Assembly: GCA_029071345.1 (NCBI GenBank)
Contig: JAIEAO010000057.1
Span: 1 to 50,222 of the forward strand
DNA: 50,222 bases
Direction: 5' to 3'
From: Muribaculaceae bacterium
GTDB taxonomy: Bacteria; Bacteroidota; Bacteroidia; Bacteroidales; Muribaculaceae
Each line of letters opens with the position of its first letter. Position 1 is the first letter of the stretch. Shown here one piece after another: positions 1-8,488 of this stretch. The notes beneath the pieces were generated by a model. That model made no database searches and was not told where the DNA came from. It worked only from the letters and a program-made list of their open reading frames with translations. Position numbers and translations under genes: made by a program.

Positions 1-44
1 ACTGGGTATCAATCCTTTTAACTATAATTGTTTTAATCCACAAA

Positions 45-92
45 TGTTTGTCTCCGGGTTGTTGAGGCGGTCGCGGCTTGCCGCGACCCTAC
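45..92. repeat. dispersed repeat unit with 20-bp palindrome (copy 1)
   Basis: A 15-bp word (tgtttgtctccgggt) followed by a spacer, the near-palindrome GGTCGCGGC-TT-GCCGCGACC at 69-88, and CCTAC. The same unit recurs at 5970-6018. It leads directly into a 7-bp tandem array. It lies downstream of the GH43 gene. Confidence 0.8.
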
Positions 93-122
93 TTCTCACT
101 TATCACTTATTACTTATTACTT
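93..122. repeat. heptanucleotide array (TTATTAC family)
   Basis: Units TTCTCAC, TTATCAC, TTATTAC, TTATTAC in exact 7-bp register. The GH43 stop codon (complement of TTA at 117-119) lies inside the last unit. On the sense strand the unit reads GTAATAA/GTGATAA, which puts stops in all three frames. Confidence 0.85.
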
Positions 123-1763
123 AATCCCGCTTTCCTTCACATCTATCCATCCGCGGTCGGAAACTCCGGCGGGGGTGATGCTGTAGAATCCCATCTTAGC
201 GCCGATCCATTTTCCGGCGCGGGCCGTGAACGATCCCGCCTCGCGGAATTTCTTGCCGTCCTCGCTATAACTGAAGGTGCATTTGCCCCCTTCGGTCACC
301 GATACGCGCAGCCAGATGTCGCACTCCATGTTGGGATGCAGACCGGCGTTGTAAACACGGGTAGGCTTGATAACGGCGATCTCGCAGGTCTCCTCCGCTC
401 CACCCTGCTCGGCATCCTTGCAGGTGGTGAAGGTCATGACGAAGTTGTCACCCTTTTTCATAAGACCTAAGCGGGCGTAATCCCAACCCATCACCACCAA
501 TCCCGAAGAGACACCCTCGGCGTTGGCCTTTGCGGATATCTGCACTTTTGAGGTGAAAGTGAATTTCTCGGCGGGGAATTTCTGAAGCCAGAGGTTAGGC
601 ACTTCCCAAAGATTCACGAAGCCGTCAGAAACCTTATGACCGTAGATGCGCATGAGAGCATCGTTGGAAGGGAATCCGAACATTTCGTTATAGTTTCCAT
701 GCCATTGATAAAGCATAGAGGGGTTATCGTTGATGTCACCCTCAATTTTCGCTGATGTTTTAGCAATCGAGGGCTTGCGCCATTTTCTCACCGGATCGCC
801 GCAACCGTCGCCATCCTTGTCGTTGCCGATCACGGGCCAACCCTCTTTCCATTCCATCGGGTTGAGATGGATGATGCGGCCGTAAGCCCCGCGGTCCTGA
901 AAATGCACGAACCAGTCTTCTCCGTCAGCGGTCGTTACCCATGCACCCTGATGAGGGCCGTTGATGTCGGTCTTGCCCTGCGCCATCACGATCTTGCTCT
1001 CGTAAGGGCCGTAGATATTTTTAGAGCGCATCACGAGCTGCCATCCATCGACAACACCGCCTGCCGGAGAAAAGATATAATAGTAATCACCCTTGCGATA
1101 GAGTTTCGGGCCTTCGATCGTATGATTCACGCCGTCGTTGCCGTCAAAGACAATAACAGGGTCGGAAATCAAGCTCTTGCCGTCGGCGCTCATCTCGCTC
1201 AGAGTGATGATGCTGTTGAATCCCGCACGGGAGGCCGCCCAACCGTTGGCGAGGTAAGCCTTCCCATCCTCATCCCAAAACGGCGTGGGGTCGATCCAAC
1301 CTTTTCCTCCTTTCACCAATACAGGCTCGCTCCATTTCCCTTCGGGGTTCTCGGTCTCAATCATGAAGACACCGAAATCGGGATCGCCCCAATAGATGTA
1401 ATATTTGCCGTTGTGATAGCGTATGCAGGGTGCCCACACACCTTTGCCGTGACGCGGCTCGGCGTTGTAGAAGTCCTTCGGGGGAAGAAGCGGAAGCGCA
1501 TAGTTCACAATCTCCCAGTTCACCAAGTCGGTGGATTTCAGGATAGGAACACCGGGGGCGGAATGAAAGCTGGAGGCCGTCATATAGAAAACCTTCCCGT
1601 CGGGGGAGGCTGTAACGTCCGGGTCGGAATAATCCGCGCAGATGATGGGATTGGTATAGTCACGTCCCGACAGATTCGCAGGATTGGAGACCAATGTGCC
1701 CCCGAACGCTGCAAACACCTGCAGGAATGCAAGAATGAGATATGTAGGAAAACGTCGGTTCAT
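117..1763 (-). CDS. secreted glycoside hydrolase family 43 (arabinofuranosidase/xylosidase type)
   Basis: A 548-residue enzyme with an N-terminal signal peptide (about residues 1-22). The GH43 five-bladed propeller fills roughly residues 35-330. The triad is visible: base Asp47 in SDPD, pKa-modulating Asp158 in WIDPTPFW, and acid Glu217 in HTIEGPK. A C-terminal concanavalin-like sandwich (about 350-545) is typical of the beta-xylosidase/arabinofuranosidase subgroups. By family it should remove arabinose or xylose from side chains of a plant glycan in the periplasm or at the surface. It is the last gene of the PUL and has its own candidate ECF promoter at 2040-2070, giving a leader of about 270 nt with a hairpin and two palindromes. 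Its stop codon lies in a 7-bp array. Exact linkage specificity cannot be read from sequence. Confidence 0.9.
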   Translation of the reverse strand: MNRRFPTYLILAFLQVFAAFGGTLVSNPANLSGRDYTNPIICADYSDPDVTASPDGKVFYMTASSFHSAPGVPILKSTDLVNWEIVNYALPLLPPKDFYNAEPRHGKGVWAPCIRYHNGKYYIYWGDPDFGVFMIETENPEGKWSEPVLVKGGKGWIDPTPFWDEDGKAYLANGWAASRAGFNSIITLSEMSADGKSLISDPVIVFDGNDGVNHTIEGPKLYRKGDYYYIFSPAGGVVDGWQLVMRSKNIYGPYESKIVMAQGKTDINGPHQGAWVTTADGEDWFVHFQDRGAYGRIIHLNPMEWKEGWPVIGNDKDGDGCGDPVRKWRKPSIAKTSAKIEGDINDNPSMLYQWHGNYNEMFGFPSNDALMRIYGHKVSDGFVNLWEVPNLWLQKFPAEKFTFTSKVQISAKANAEGVSSGLVVMGWDYARLGLMKKGDNFVMTFTTCKDAEQGGAEETCEIAVIKPTRVYNAGLHPNMECDIWLRVSVTEGGKCTFSYSEDGKKFREAGSFTARAGKWIGAKMGFYSITPAGVSDRGWIDVKESGIK

Positions 1764-1787
1764 ATTGAGGCGTTAGGTTTTATGTAG

Positions 1788-1807
1788 GGACGCACCATGG
1801 TGCGTCC
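1788..1807. repeat. perfect 20-bp palindrome
   Basis: GGACGCACCATGGTGCGTCC is self-complementary. It belongs to the same family as the GGACGCGATATATCGCGTCC elements: identical ends, different core. It pairs with the palindrome at 1827-1846 inside one element framed by GTAGGG...CCCTAC. Confidence 0.85.
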
Positions 1808-1826
1808 GAAATCGTATTTTTTAAGC

Positions 1827-1846
1827 GGACGCTCCATGGAGCGTCC
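1827..1846. repeat. perfect 20-bp palindrome
   Basis: GGACGCTCCATGGAGCGTCC is self-complementary and is followed by CTAC. It differs from the neighbour at 1788-1807 by a compensating pair of changes (A/T to T/A), so the dyad symmetry is kept. Confidence 0.85.
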
Positions 1847-1887
1847 CTACTTTTCATTGATCAACATCGGTCGTTGTTTTGAAAGTT

Positions 1888-1914
1888 CAGGTTGTCGGAT
1901 TAACCGACAACCTG
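1888..1914 (-). terminator. 11-bp stem hairpin in GH97-GH43 spacer
   Basis: Arms CAGGTTGTCGG and CCGACAACCTG are perfectly complementary around a 5-nt loop. The downstream tract on the minus strand is only mildly T-rich. It could be an attenuator or an mRNA-stabilising hairpin rather than a true terminator. Confidence 0.5.
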
Positions 1915-2039
1915 AGATAGAACCATAACTACTAATTGTTTTTAGGATCAAAAAACAACCTTTACAAAACTAATAACCTTTGTTAACCAAATCTACTACT
2001 TTTTCTGATGATGACTTGTTTGTCATCTTTTACATCTGT

Positions 2040-2070
2040 TAATACGCGCATCTCCCGCTACACACTCAAT
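2040..2070 (-). promoter_or_regulatory. candidate ECF sigma promoter, GH43
   Basis: On the minus strand: ATTGAGTG, 16 nt, CGTATTA. It matches the sites before both tandem paralogs exactly in both boxes and in spacing. The -35 box overlaps the stop codon of the GH97 gene. Confidence 0.65.
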
Positions 2071-3931
2071 AGGGTTGAAATTTTATTGCAACTCCACCGC
2101 GCGGTTTGAGGTCGAATTTGAGTTTATCTTTGGCGCTTACCTTCTTATTTGTAATTTTAACCTTTGTCTTGGTTTTGATTTCATCCCCTCCATCTTCGTA
2201 TATTTCAGCCATATATCGTTTGCCGGGTGTAAGGAATGAGAGATCGATCACCTCCTGACCGCCATCGTTATTGGCAAGAGAGGCAGCCCACCATGTCTCA
2301 CCTTTTTTTCTTGCGATGGTGATACCTTTTCCGGGATAACCGCTCAAAACTTTCGTATCGTCAAACACTGTCTCCAGATCCTCGAACCATTTCACCTCCG
2401 GCTCGCCGTTGTAGCGCGTGGGGTTGTCATACCAGAAGATGGTCTGCAGGGGGCTATAGAACACTAACGATGCCGCCAACTGATGCGCGTGGGTGTTTTT
2501 GAGGCGCGGATCGAAATAGCAGATGGTGTAGTCGGCTGCTCCGTTGAGCATACGGGTGAACGGCAGGGTCGTGTTGTGGGTGGCGTCGGGGAATTCCTCG
2601 TTTCCGCAGATACCCTCCTGGGTCAGGAGGTTGGGATAAGTGCGTGAGAAACCCGAAGGACGGAACTCATCGTGAATGTTCATCATCAGTTCGTTTTCAG
2701 CGGCCTTGCGCACCATATCGTGGAGCCAAGTGGCCCAGCGATGGGAGGCATACTGCACAAATCCCGATTTCACACCTGCAATTCCCCACTCCTTCAGCAG
2801 CGGGAAAAGTTCGTCCATCTGCTTCATGAGGGCATGCTGGTTGACATAAAGCCAAACGCTCACACCCTTCTCCTTACCGTAGTCGGTTATACGCTTCATG
2901 TCGAGCTTATCGATCACTTTCGTGGCATCGCCGTCATGGCTGGTGCAAGGCACATACCAAAGCCAGTCGAACAGCATATAAGGGATGTTGTGCTCGGCAC
3001 AAAAGTCAATGTTCTTCAGTCCGGCCTCGGTGGTGAGTGTGGTGCATCGCATGATCTTGCCCGGCTTCACCCAAGAGAAATCTCCCTGCGCCGGAGGGTT
3101 GAGGTTGTTGACAATATCATTATTTTCAAGAAGTTGAGTTGGAGTGTCGGCAGTCATGATTATCTTCCACGGAGTGGCGTAATAGGTCACGATATCCACC
3201 GGTGAATACATCACCGATGAGAGGGTGTTGGGCTTGCCGGCGCGTGCCTGCAATTTCGTAAGGCACCAGTCGTCGACATCAGCATCCAAGAGGGCCACCC
3301 ACTGCCCTGACGGAGTTTCGAGAGTCAATGCACGCTCCACCGGGCGCTGAATACTGTCGACCGGGGTATAGTCAAACGTGGATTGCGCCCATTTCTCGCT
3401 CCATGCCATCGTTCCCTCCGGGAAGGTATAATCGGTTAGGTCTTCGCTCACCTTATGGAAGATAGCGGCGGGATGTTCGGGGAAGAAATAGCGGAAAGCG
3501 AGACCTTCATCGTAGGCGCGCACCTCCACGTCGAGGCGATAGTAGCTCTTATCCTTGCGCGAGGTGTGAAGAGTGGCGGAATTGTAGCGGTCACGCACCG
3601 TGGATCGTTCACCGTAGAGGGGATGCCACACAGAGTCTACCGGCGCATGGTAAGTGACGGAATCCACCGTGAGCATATCCATCCAGCACTCCGGCTGCTC
3701 AAGGTCGCGCTTGCCGAGGGCCATCTCCCAGACCCAGTTGTCGAGGTTAAGACCCGCGCGCGAGGGCAATATCACATCCTTGCCGTCGACGCTGACAGAA
3801 TAAGTCAGTTCGTTGGCAGGTTTCGAGAACTCGATTTTGTTGCGTCCATCCGGCGATGTAAGGCTCAATACATTCGGATTAGCCGAAACACCCAGAGCCG
3901 GAATCAACGCAAGTATCAATAATTTCTTCAT
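2066..3931 (-). CDS. secreted glycoside hydrolase family 97
   Basis: A 621-residue protein with a signal peptide (about residues 1-17), an N-terminal beta-sandwich (20-280), a catalytic barrel (about 285-555) and a C-terminal sandwich, as in SusB-type GH97 enzymes. In retaining GH97 alpha-galactosidases the nucleophile Asp sits in a GVKxDF context. Here residues 386-391 read GVKSGF, with Gly at that place. Acidic residues are present in HDE (420-422), QEG (439) and NEEF (444-447), as expected for inverting alpha-glucosidase-like members. Family knowledge therefore favours an inverting alpha-glucosidase or related activity; specificity is inference. It lies between GH127 and GH43 on the same strand, with a 5-unit 7-bp array just upstream of its ATG. 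Confidence 0.88.
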   Translation of the reverse strand: MKKLLILALIPALGVSANPNVLSLTSPDGRNKIEFSKPANELTYSVSVDGKDVILPSRAGLNLDNWVWEMALGKRDLEQPECWMDMLTVDSVTYHAPVDSVWHPLYGERSTVRDRYNSATLHTSRKDKSYYRLDVEVRAYDEGLAFRYFFPEHPAAIFHKVSEDLTDYTFPEGTMAWSEKWAQSTFDYTPVDSIQRPVERALTLETPSGQWVALLDADVDDWCLTKLQARAGKPNTLSSVMYSPVDIVTYYATPWKIIMTADTPTQLLENNDIVNNLNPPAQGDFSWVKPGKIMRCTTLTTEAGLKNIDFCAEHNIPYMLFDWLWYVPCTSHDGDATKVIDKLDMKRITDYGKEKGVSVWLYVNQHALMKQMDELFPLLKEWGIAGVKSGFVQYASHRWATWLHDMVRKAAENELMMNIHDEFRPSGFSRTYPNLLTQEGICGNEEFPDATHNTTLPFTRMLNGAADYTICYFDPRLKNTHAHQLAASLVFYSPLQTIFWYDNPTRYNGEPEVKWFEDLETVFDDTKVLSGYPGKGITIARKKGETWWAASLANNDGGQEVIDLSFLTPGKRYMAEIYEDGGDEIKTKTKVKITNKKVSAKDKLKFDLKPRGGVAIKFQPY

Positions 3932-3936
3932 ATTAA

Positions 3937-3971
3937 TTTAGGCCTTAGGCCTTAGATTTTAGGTTTTAGAT
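3937..3971. repeat. heptanucleotide array (TTTAGGC family)
   Basis: Five units in exact register: TTTAGGC, CTTAGGC, CTTAGAT, TTTAGGT, TTTAGAT. It starts 5 bp upstream of the GH97 ATG and so forms its 5' untranslated region. Confidence 0.85.
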
Positions 3972-4023
3972 AATTCTAATAGATTTTTGTATAAGCCGCG
4001 AGCTTTAGCGAAGCGGTTCTTAC

Positions 4024-4054
4024 TTATTACTTATCACTTATTACTTATCACTTA
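4024..4054. repeat. heptanucleotide array (TTATTAC/TTATCAC)
   Basis: TTATTAC, TTATCAC, TTATTAC, TTATCAC, TTAG. The array contains the GH127 stop codon (4041-4043) and encodes the last residues (Ser-Asp-Lys) of that enzyme, so it extends into the coding region. Confidence 0.85.
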
Positions 4055-5969
4055 GCTCCCAATAGACCACATAGCGGCAATGGTGAGCATCATAGAGCGG
4101 GAGGAGCTCGATACCTTCCGAAGTGCGGAAACGGAGATGTCCGGCCTCGCGGGTGATGCTCTTCTCAGGATGCGCCTTATCCAAAGCCAAAGATGTGGGG
4201 ATATTCGCGGGGATATTGTAATTGTAGGTGTAATAATCGTTGCGGACGGTAGGATCGGAGAAGGGTGCAGGGGCCGCCATACCCTCGGTGCCGACATTGC
4301 CGGCAAGCACAATCGGACCGTACATCACCGCTGCCCTGCTCGGGTCGTCGGGAGTGGCTTCAACGCGAAAACTCATCGGGTATTCCACCTCAACCTTGTC
4401 TCCCTTATTCCATTTCCTATTGATCTTGATATATGATCCCGGTTTCTCCTTGACATTTACCTTCTTGCCGTTCACTTTCACTGTTGCCTTTCCGCTCCAT
4501 GAGGGATAACGGAGCGCAAGTGTGAACGCCTCAGTCGGTTGGGATTCCACCGTGAAAGTCACGTTGCCGTTTTGCGGGAATGCCGTGGTCTGACGCAATT
4601 TAAGACCTTTCTCTTTCCAGTTCAGCACAGAGGGTATGACGAGATTTACGGCTAACTCATCATCGTTATGGTAATAGATTCCCTCGGCATATTTGGCGTG
4701 GCTCTCGAAACCGCTGCCGACACAGCACCAGAACGACTGTTCGGGCGTTGAATAGACCTTATAGGCACCGCTGAGGAGCGGTAGGAAATAACATACCATA
4801 CCTGTCACTGTGTCCTGCTGCGCGAGGATATGATTGAAGAGTCCGCGCTCGTAATAATCAGCCACTTCAGGGCTACCGTCCTGGCAGAAAAGGTGACGCG
4901 AAAGTTTGAGCATATTATAGGTGCAGCAGGTCTCGCCCGTATAGCCGTTGATAAATTTAGACATCTTGTCGGGGTCGAAATAATGCTCTTTCTGACTGCT
5001 CGAACCGGTTACAAACGAATGATGGTGCATCATCTCGTCGGCAAAGAGATTCGTGATGTCACGACTGCGGCTATCGCCCGTCAGCTCGTAATTACGGCTC
5101 TCCGCTATCACCTTGGGGATGAAAGTGTTGGTATGCTTTGTGCCGAAATCGCGGTTTCCCTCGGCCAAGGGGTCGATCACATCGTTGTGATAGAAATATT
5201 GTGCGAGTTCGCGGTAACGGTCATCGCCCGTTACGGCATAGAGATTGTAGAAAGCCTCGTTGACACCGCTGAACTCGTTGCGGAGCATCTTGCGTCTAAC
5301 CTCCTCCGGCTGCCCGATGAGCTTGCCATAGGCCCAGTCGCCCATCTTTTTAGCTACCTCCAACGCCTCCTGATTGTCGGTATAGAGGTACTGGTCGATG
5401 AGTCCGGCGAAAATCTTGTGCAGCGTATACCACGGTGCCCAGACGCTCTCGCCTCTAAGGTTGCGGTTGATAAGTTCCTCGGGATAGGCACTCAGGTAGC
5501 CGTTACCTAACGCTTTCTGCACCTGAGCAAGCCCCGACACTATGCTGTCACCTTTCAGCTTAAAAAGCTCGTCGCCCGTGGCTGCGTACATCAATCCGTA
5601 GGACGACATTAGGTGTCCGGTGGTGTGACCGCGCAAGTCGCAGTCCAACGATTCCCAACCACCTAATTTCTTCACGCTCTCATAACCACCCTCGACCCCT
5701 GCGAACACACCGGCATTGTTGCGGAAGCTATGTAGCAGACGATTGACAGAAATCGAGGCCATCCATGCGGAGTCGCGTTTCAAGTTATCATGAACGCGCC
5801 CGGGGAGCAGACGTACATCCCTGAGGTCGAAGCTCTTATATTTTACAGGGCTTTTGACTTCAAGGGCCATCTTCCCTTCGTGCTGACCGGGATAAACCGA
5901 CTGCGCAGCTACAGGAAGCATTCCCGCGGCAAGAATGCCAACTGTCGCAAAAAAGATTATTCTCTTCAT
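4041..5969 (-). CDS. secreted GH127-type beta-L-arabinofuranosidase
   Basis: I place the start at the ATG at 5969 (642 residues, MKRIIFFATVG...). The reading frame is open 12 codons further upstream, but those codons come from the palindromic repeat at 5970-6018 and would precede the signal peptide. After the signal (about 1-23), an alpha/alpha toroid carries the GH127 zinc/cysteine site: Glu346, Cys348 and Cys349 in GETCC, and Cys415-Cys416 in WCCVGSG. In the characterised family member one Cys of the WCC pair is the nucleophile. The expected reaction is release of beta-L-arabinofuranose from arabino-oligosaccharides or glycoproteins. Together with GH43 it marks an arabinose-bearing substrate. 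Confidence 0.92.
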   Translation of the reverse strand: MKRIIFFATVGILAAGMLPVAAQSVYPGQHEGKMALEVKSPVKYKSFDLRDVRLLPGRVHDNLKRDSAWMASISVNRLLHSFRNNAGVFAGVEGGYESVKKLGGWESLDCDLRGHTTGHLMSSYGLMYAATGDELFKLKGDSIVSGLAQVQKALGNGYLSAYPEELINRNLRGESVWAPWYTLHKIFAGLIDQYLYTDNQEALEVAKKMGDWAYGKLIGQPEEVRRKMLRNEFSGVNEAFYNLYAVTGDDRYRELAQYFYHNDVIDPLAEGNRDFGTKHTNTFIPKVIAESRNYELTGDSRSRDITNLFADEMMHHHSFVTGSSSQKEHYFDPDKMSKFINGYTGETCCTYNMLKLSRHLFCQDGSPEVADYYERGLFNHILAQQDTVTGMVCYFLPLLSGAYKVYSTPEQSFWCCVGSGFESHAKYAEGIYYHNDDELAVNLVIPSVLNWKEKGLKLRQTTAFPQNGNVTFTVESQPTEAFTLALRYPSWSGKATVKVNGKKVNVKEKPGSYIKINRKWNKGDKVEVEYPMSFRVEATPDDPSRAAVMYGPIVLAGNVGTEGMAAPAPFSDPTVRNDYYTYNYNIPANIPTSLALDKAHPEKSITREAGHLRFRTSEGIELLPLYDAHHCRYVVYWELSDK

Positions 5970-6018
5970 TGTTTGTCTCCGGGTGTTTTGAGACGGTCGC
6001 GGCATGCCGCGACCCTAC
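5970..6018. repeat. dispersed repeat unit with 20-bp palindrome (copy 2)
   Basis: The word tgtttgtctccgggt, a short spacer, the perfect palindrome GGTCGCGGCATGCCGCGACC at 5995-6014, then CTAC and a 7-bp array. This is the same order as at 45-92. It lies directly before the GH127 ATG. Confidence 0.8.
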
Positions 6019-6089
6019 TTATTACTTATTACCTATTACTTCTTACTAATTACCTCTCACTTCTCACTGAAATTCTTCTCACTTCTCAC
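6019..6089. repeat. heptanucleotide array (TTATTAC to TTCTCAC)
   Basis: Seven units in register (TTATTAC x2, CTATTAC, TTCTTAC, TAATTAC, CTCTCAC, TTCTCAC), an 8-bp slip, then two more TTCTCAC units. The heparinase-like gene's stop (6079-6081) and its last residues Ser-Glu-Lys lie inside the array. Confidence 0.85.
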
Positions 6090-8361
6090 TAACCTTGATT
6101 TTCACCATGTCGCCGTCACGCTTCACAATCATTGGCGCACCATTGACCGTAAGCGTCGAGGGGTTGCCTTTTACTTTAAAGTTCATCTTGGGCTGACCGC
6201 TGACCGCCACGTCGAGTTTCTTGCCGTCGGGTTTAGCCACGACATTGAGCTTCGACAGCGATGAGAACCACGGGGTGCCGTCGCGACGAACCGAACTGCC
6301 GTAGCAGATGAACATCTCATCGGGATTTGACGCGTTTCCACCTTCGGGATAACTTACGGCCAACATATAGGCATCGGTGTTCCAACCGTCGGCATCGATC
6401 CATGAATTCATGTGCATCAGTCGACCATCGGCAAGCTGATTGATATAGAGGTCGGTGATTTTGCCGTTATGCGTAATGCGCACGCCGATCCAGTCCTTAC
6501 CTTCGCGGCGCTCGAACTTCGGGAGATTCTTGTCGTCGGGAGAATCCTTGAGGGTAATGGCGGTCACACCTTTCACCTTGTCGGTGATTCCCGGCAGATG
6601 GAACGAGTAATATACCTCCTCCCCTTTCAGGTCTTCGGTCGGGGCCTTTATCTCCTCCCAATAGAGGTCTTCGGGGTAGTCATGCACGAAATTGGAGTAG
6701 GCTAACTGGCGCGGATAGAGAGGACGAAGGGCGATGGCTGACTCGCCGTTTGTGATGTTGAGGTCGAAACCTTTCTTTTCAGCCTTGCCTCCGGGATGCC
6801 AGAGCCATTCGTAGTTACCCGCCTCATGCGAACCGAGGTCGTCGATAATGTAGATCACGTTGTCGATCCACAGGTAATGACGGAAGTTGCGGTTGAGCAC
6901 GTGCGACATCGGACCTGTGCCGTCGGCCAATACATATTTTATGTTACCGGCGTCAAGGAGTCCGCTCATCGAGCCGGGGAGCATCGAGCCGTGATACTGC
7001 TGATGGCGCGGCTGACCCTGACCGTTGAACTTCACAACGTTGTGGGCGTCAGACTGGAAGAAATAGTTGCGGTATTCCGGCTTGCCGTAGCTACAGTTAC
7101 CCGCGTCTTTGAGAATATCGACACCTTTATGGAAGATAACGAAAGAATTGGCATCGGCGTGGGAGTGATTCCATGTAATACCCGACTTGGCGGCAAGCAT
7201 GGTCGCGTCCTTATCCCAGGAATCGCGCATGGTGGCCCAACCGAAGTCTTTCCAAAGATGCGATTTCGGCAGATTTGGAGTCTTGGGGGCATTGGCCAAA
7301 GAGGGCATATAGAGGAAACCGAGTGGGGTGTTGGGCATAAGGCCCTCCTTGTGCTGACCCGGAGTCACCTGAGATGCGTACCAGAGCGTAGCGGGATTTT
7401 TGTCGCCCATGGCGTAAGATAGAATCATCGATCGTTCGCCGGTCACATTCTTATGGCTGTCGCCGAAATTGATGCTGTATAGTTCCCCGGTGCGCGGATA
7501 TGCCATATAGCAGAAGAAGGGGGCAAGCTGCTCCATCTGAGGAATCTCCTCTAACTTGGCGTTGGGGTGAGAGTTGAGCCATGCCAAGCGGAAGATAAGG
7601 GCCTCCGACGAACCGAAGCTCGCATAGTTGATACTCTCGTACATACCGCCGTCGCGGTCAAAAGTCTTCGGTTTGTGCTGGATCACGTCGCCGTTGAAGT
7701 CGAACCATTCGGGAAGCACCTCGATCAGCGCCTCGGCACCTTTGCGCGCCTGTTCGTTCTCGTTGCTGATTGCGAGTGCAAGGAGTCCGCCCATCCCGGC
7801 GCATGAGGTCCACCAGTTGTGACCCATCGAATTGAGCGAGTGGATGCGCGTCGGCTCCATCACCCAGTCACCGAGCAGTGGTTCCACCGCCAAGCGGTAC
7901 ATCCCGTCGGCAATCTCCTTGTGCTCTTTAGGTGTCAGGAAATCGTAGATCACGTCATAGGCCACAGCCACCTGATAGCTACGGTGAGCCATCTGCAGTT
8001 CACTGCGCCATGCCGGAGTGCGGGCCAGCATCTCGCCGTTGCCCCATGATTTCGTCTTGGCAACTTCGAGCAGGATATTCCTGAGCTTCTCGGCATACTT
8101 CTTCTCGCCGGTCATCTGATAGGCCAACGCAAGGTGCTCGAGCTTCATTATATCCCATTTCCCTTCGAGCTGCTGGTCGGCAATACTCTTGATACCCTCC
8201 CAGGAGCGTTGCATCACGGTGTCGGTCTGCACTGCTTTCTTCGCCGCTGCCACTCGCTCGGGAGTGTGCAGCAACGAGGGATGATTGATTTTCTGCGCCG
8301 AGATGGCCGACGCCGCAAGGGATATTATCGCAGCCACAATGGCCGTAAAGATCTTTCGCAT
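6079..8361 (-). CDS. secreted heparinase II/III-like polysaccharide lyase
   Basis: A 760-residue protein with a signal peptide (about 1-22), an alpha-toroid (about 30-370) and the heparinase II/III beta-sandwich domain. Visible motifs are GHNWW (about residue 185) and SHADANSFV, the His-rich HxDxxxF segment conserved in this superfamily (PL12, PL15, PL17, PL21 and relatives). By family it should cleave a uronate-containing polysaccharide by beta-elimination, yielding 4,5-unsaturated ends that feed the kduI/kduD pathway encoded divergently. I cannot assign a PL family number. Its ATG is 1 nt from a run of six CTGAAAA-type heptamers (sense strand), which form the leader. Confidence 0.85.
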   Translation of the reverse strand: MRKIFTAIVAAIISLAASAISAQKINHPSLLHTPERVAAAKKAVQTDTVMQRSWEGIKSIADQQLEGKWDIMKLEHLALAYQMTGEKKYAEKLRNILLEVAKTKSWGNGEMLARTPAWRSELQMAHRSYQVAVAYDVIYDFLTPKEHKEIADGMYRLAVEPLLGDWVMEPTRIHSLNSMGHNWWTSCAGMGGLLALAISNENEQARKGAEALIEVLPEWFDFNGDVIQHKPKTFDRDGGMYESINYASFGSSEALIFRLAWLNSHPNAKLEEIPQMEQLAPFFCYMAYPRTGELYSINFGDSHKNVTGERSMILSYAMGDKNPATLWYASQVTPGQHKEGLMPNTPLGFLYMPSLANAPKTPNLPKSHLWKDFGWATMRDSWDKDATMLAAKSGITWNHSHADANSFVIFHKGVDILKDAGNCSYGKPEYRNYFFQSDAHNVVKFNGQGQPRHQQYHGSMLPGSMSGLLDAGNIKYVLADGTGPMSHVLNRNFRHYLWIDNVIYIIDDLGSHEAGNYEWLWHPGGKAEKKGFDLNITNGESAIALRPLYPRQLAYSNFVHDYPEDLYWEEIKAPTEDLKGEEVYYSFHLPGITDKVKGVTAITLKDSPDDKNLPKFERREGKDWIGVRITHNGKITDLYINQLADGRLMHMNSWIDADGWNTDAYMLAVSYPEGGNASNPDEMFICYGSSVRRDGTPWFSSLSKLNVVAKPDGKKLDVAVSGQPKMNFKVKGNPSTLTVNGAPMIVKRDGDMVKIKVSEK

Positions 8362-8403
8362 ATTTCAGTTTTCAGTTTTCAGTTTTCAGTTTTCAGTTTT
8401 CAG
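8362..8403. repeat. heptanucleotide array (TTTTCAG)6
   Basis: ATTTCAG plus five perfect TTTTCAG units. It abuts the start codon of the lyase gene on one side and a palindrome at 8407-8426 on the other. On the sense strand it is an A-rich CTGAAAA leader. Confidence 0.9.
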
Positions 8404-8406
8404 TAG

Positions 8407-8426
8407 GGACGCGATATATCGCGTCC
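8407..8426. repeat. perfect 20-bp palindrome
   Basis: GGACGCGATATATCGCGTCC, preceded by GTAG on the array side. The same sequence recurs at 10196-10215, 10310-10329, 12073-12092 and 28229-28248. Confidence 0.9.
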
Positions 8427-8432
8427 GCGCAT

Positions 8433-8463
8433 ATTTCGGGCTTGCGCCCTCAACACAGTCTGA
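8433..8463. repeat. 31-bp dispersed repeat with GGGC/GCCC hairpin (copy 1)
   Basis: A 31-bp word containing GGGCTTGCGCCC (8438-8449) and ending in CAACACAGTCTGA. It is identical to 43480-43510 and lies in the same place relative to both flanking gene boundaries. Confidence 0.85.
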
Positions 8464-8488
8464 ATTTAGTGATAAGGCGGAGTGTCCA

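Larger units (their letters stand above)
1764..2065. other. 302-bp intergenic leader between GH97 and GH43
   Basis: No gene is seen. It holds two 20-bp palindromes (1788-1807, 1827-1846) nested in an element with GTAGGGACGC/GCGTCCCTAC ends, an 11-bp-stem hairpin (1888-1914), and the -10 half of a candidate ECF promoter. It probably forms the 5' leader of the GH43 transcript. Confidence 0.6.

Noticed and set aside
867-1787. Long plus-strand open frame (306 codons) across the GH43 gene
   Set aside because: It is the mirror of a GH43 gene with intact catalytic residues, has no recognisable domain or signal, and depends on the high-GC third positions of the real gene.
3937-3971. TTTAGGC-type arrays as telomere-like sequence
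   Set aside because: Only 4-5 units, internal to the chromosome, variable units, and one of several heptamer families with the same period.
5970-6005. N-terminal extension of the GH127 protein (12 extra residues)
   Set aside because: The extra codons are encoded by the palindromic repeat also found at 45-92 and would hide the signal peptide; the ATG at 5969 is preferred.
8362-8403. Heptamer arrays as a CRISPR array
   Set aside because: There are no spacers, the repeat is 7 bp and no cas genes are present.
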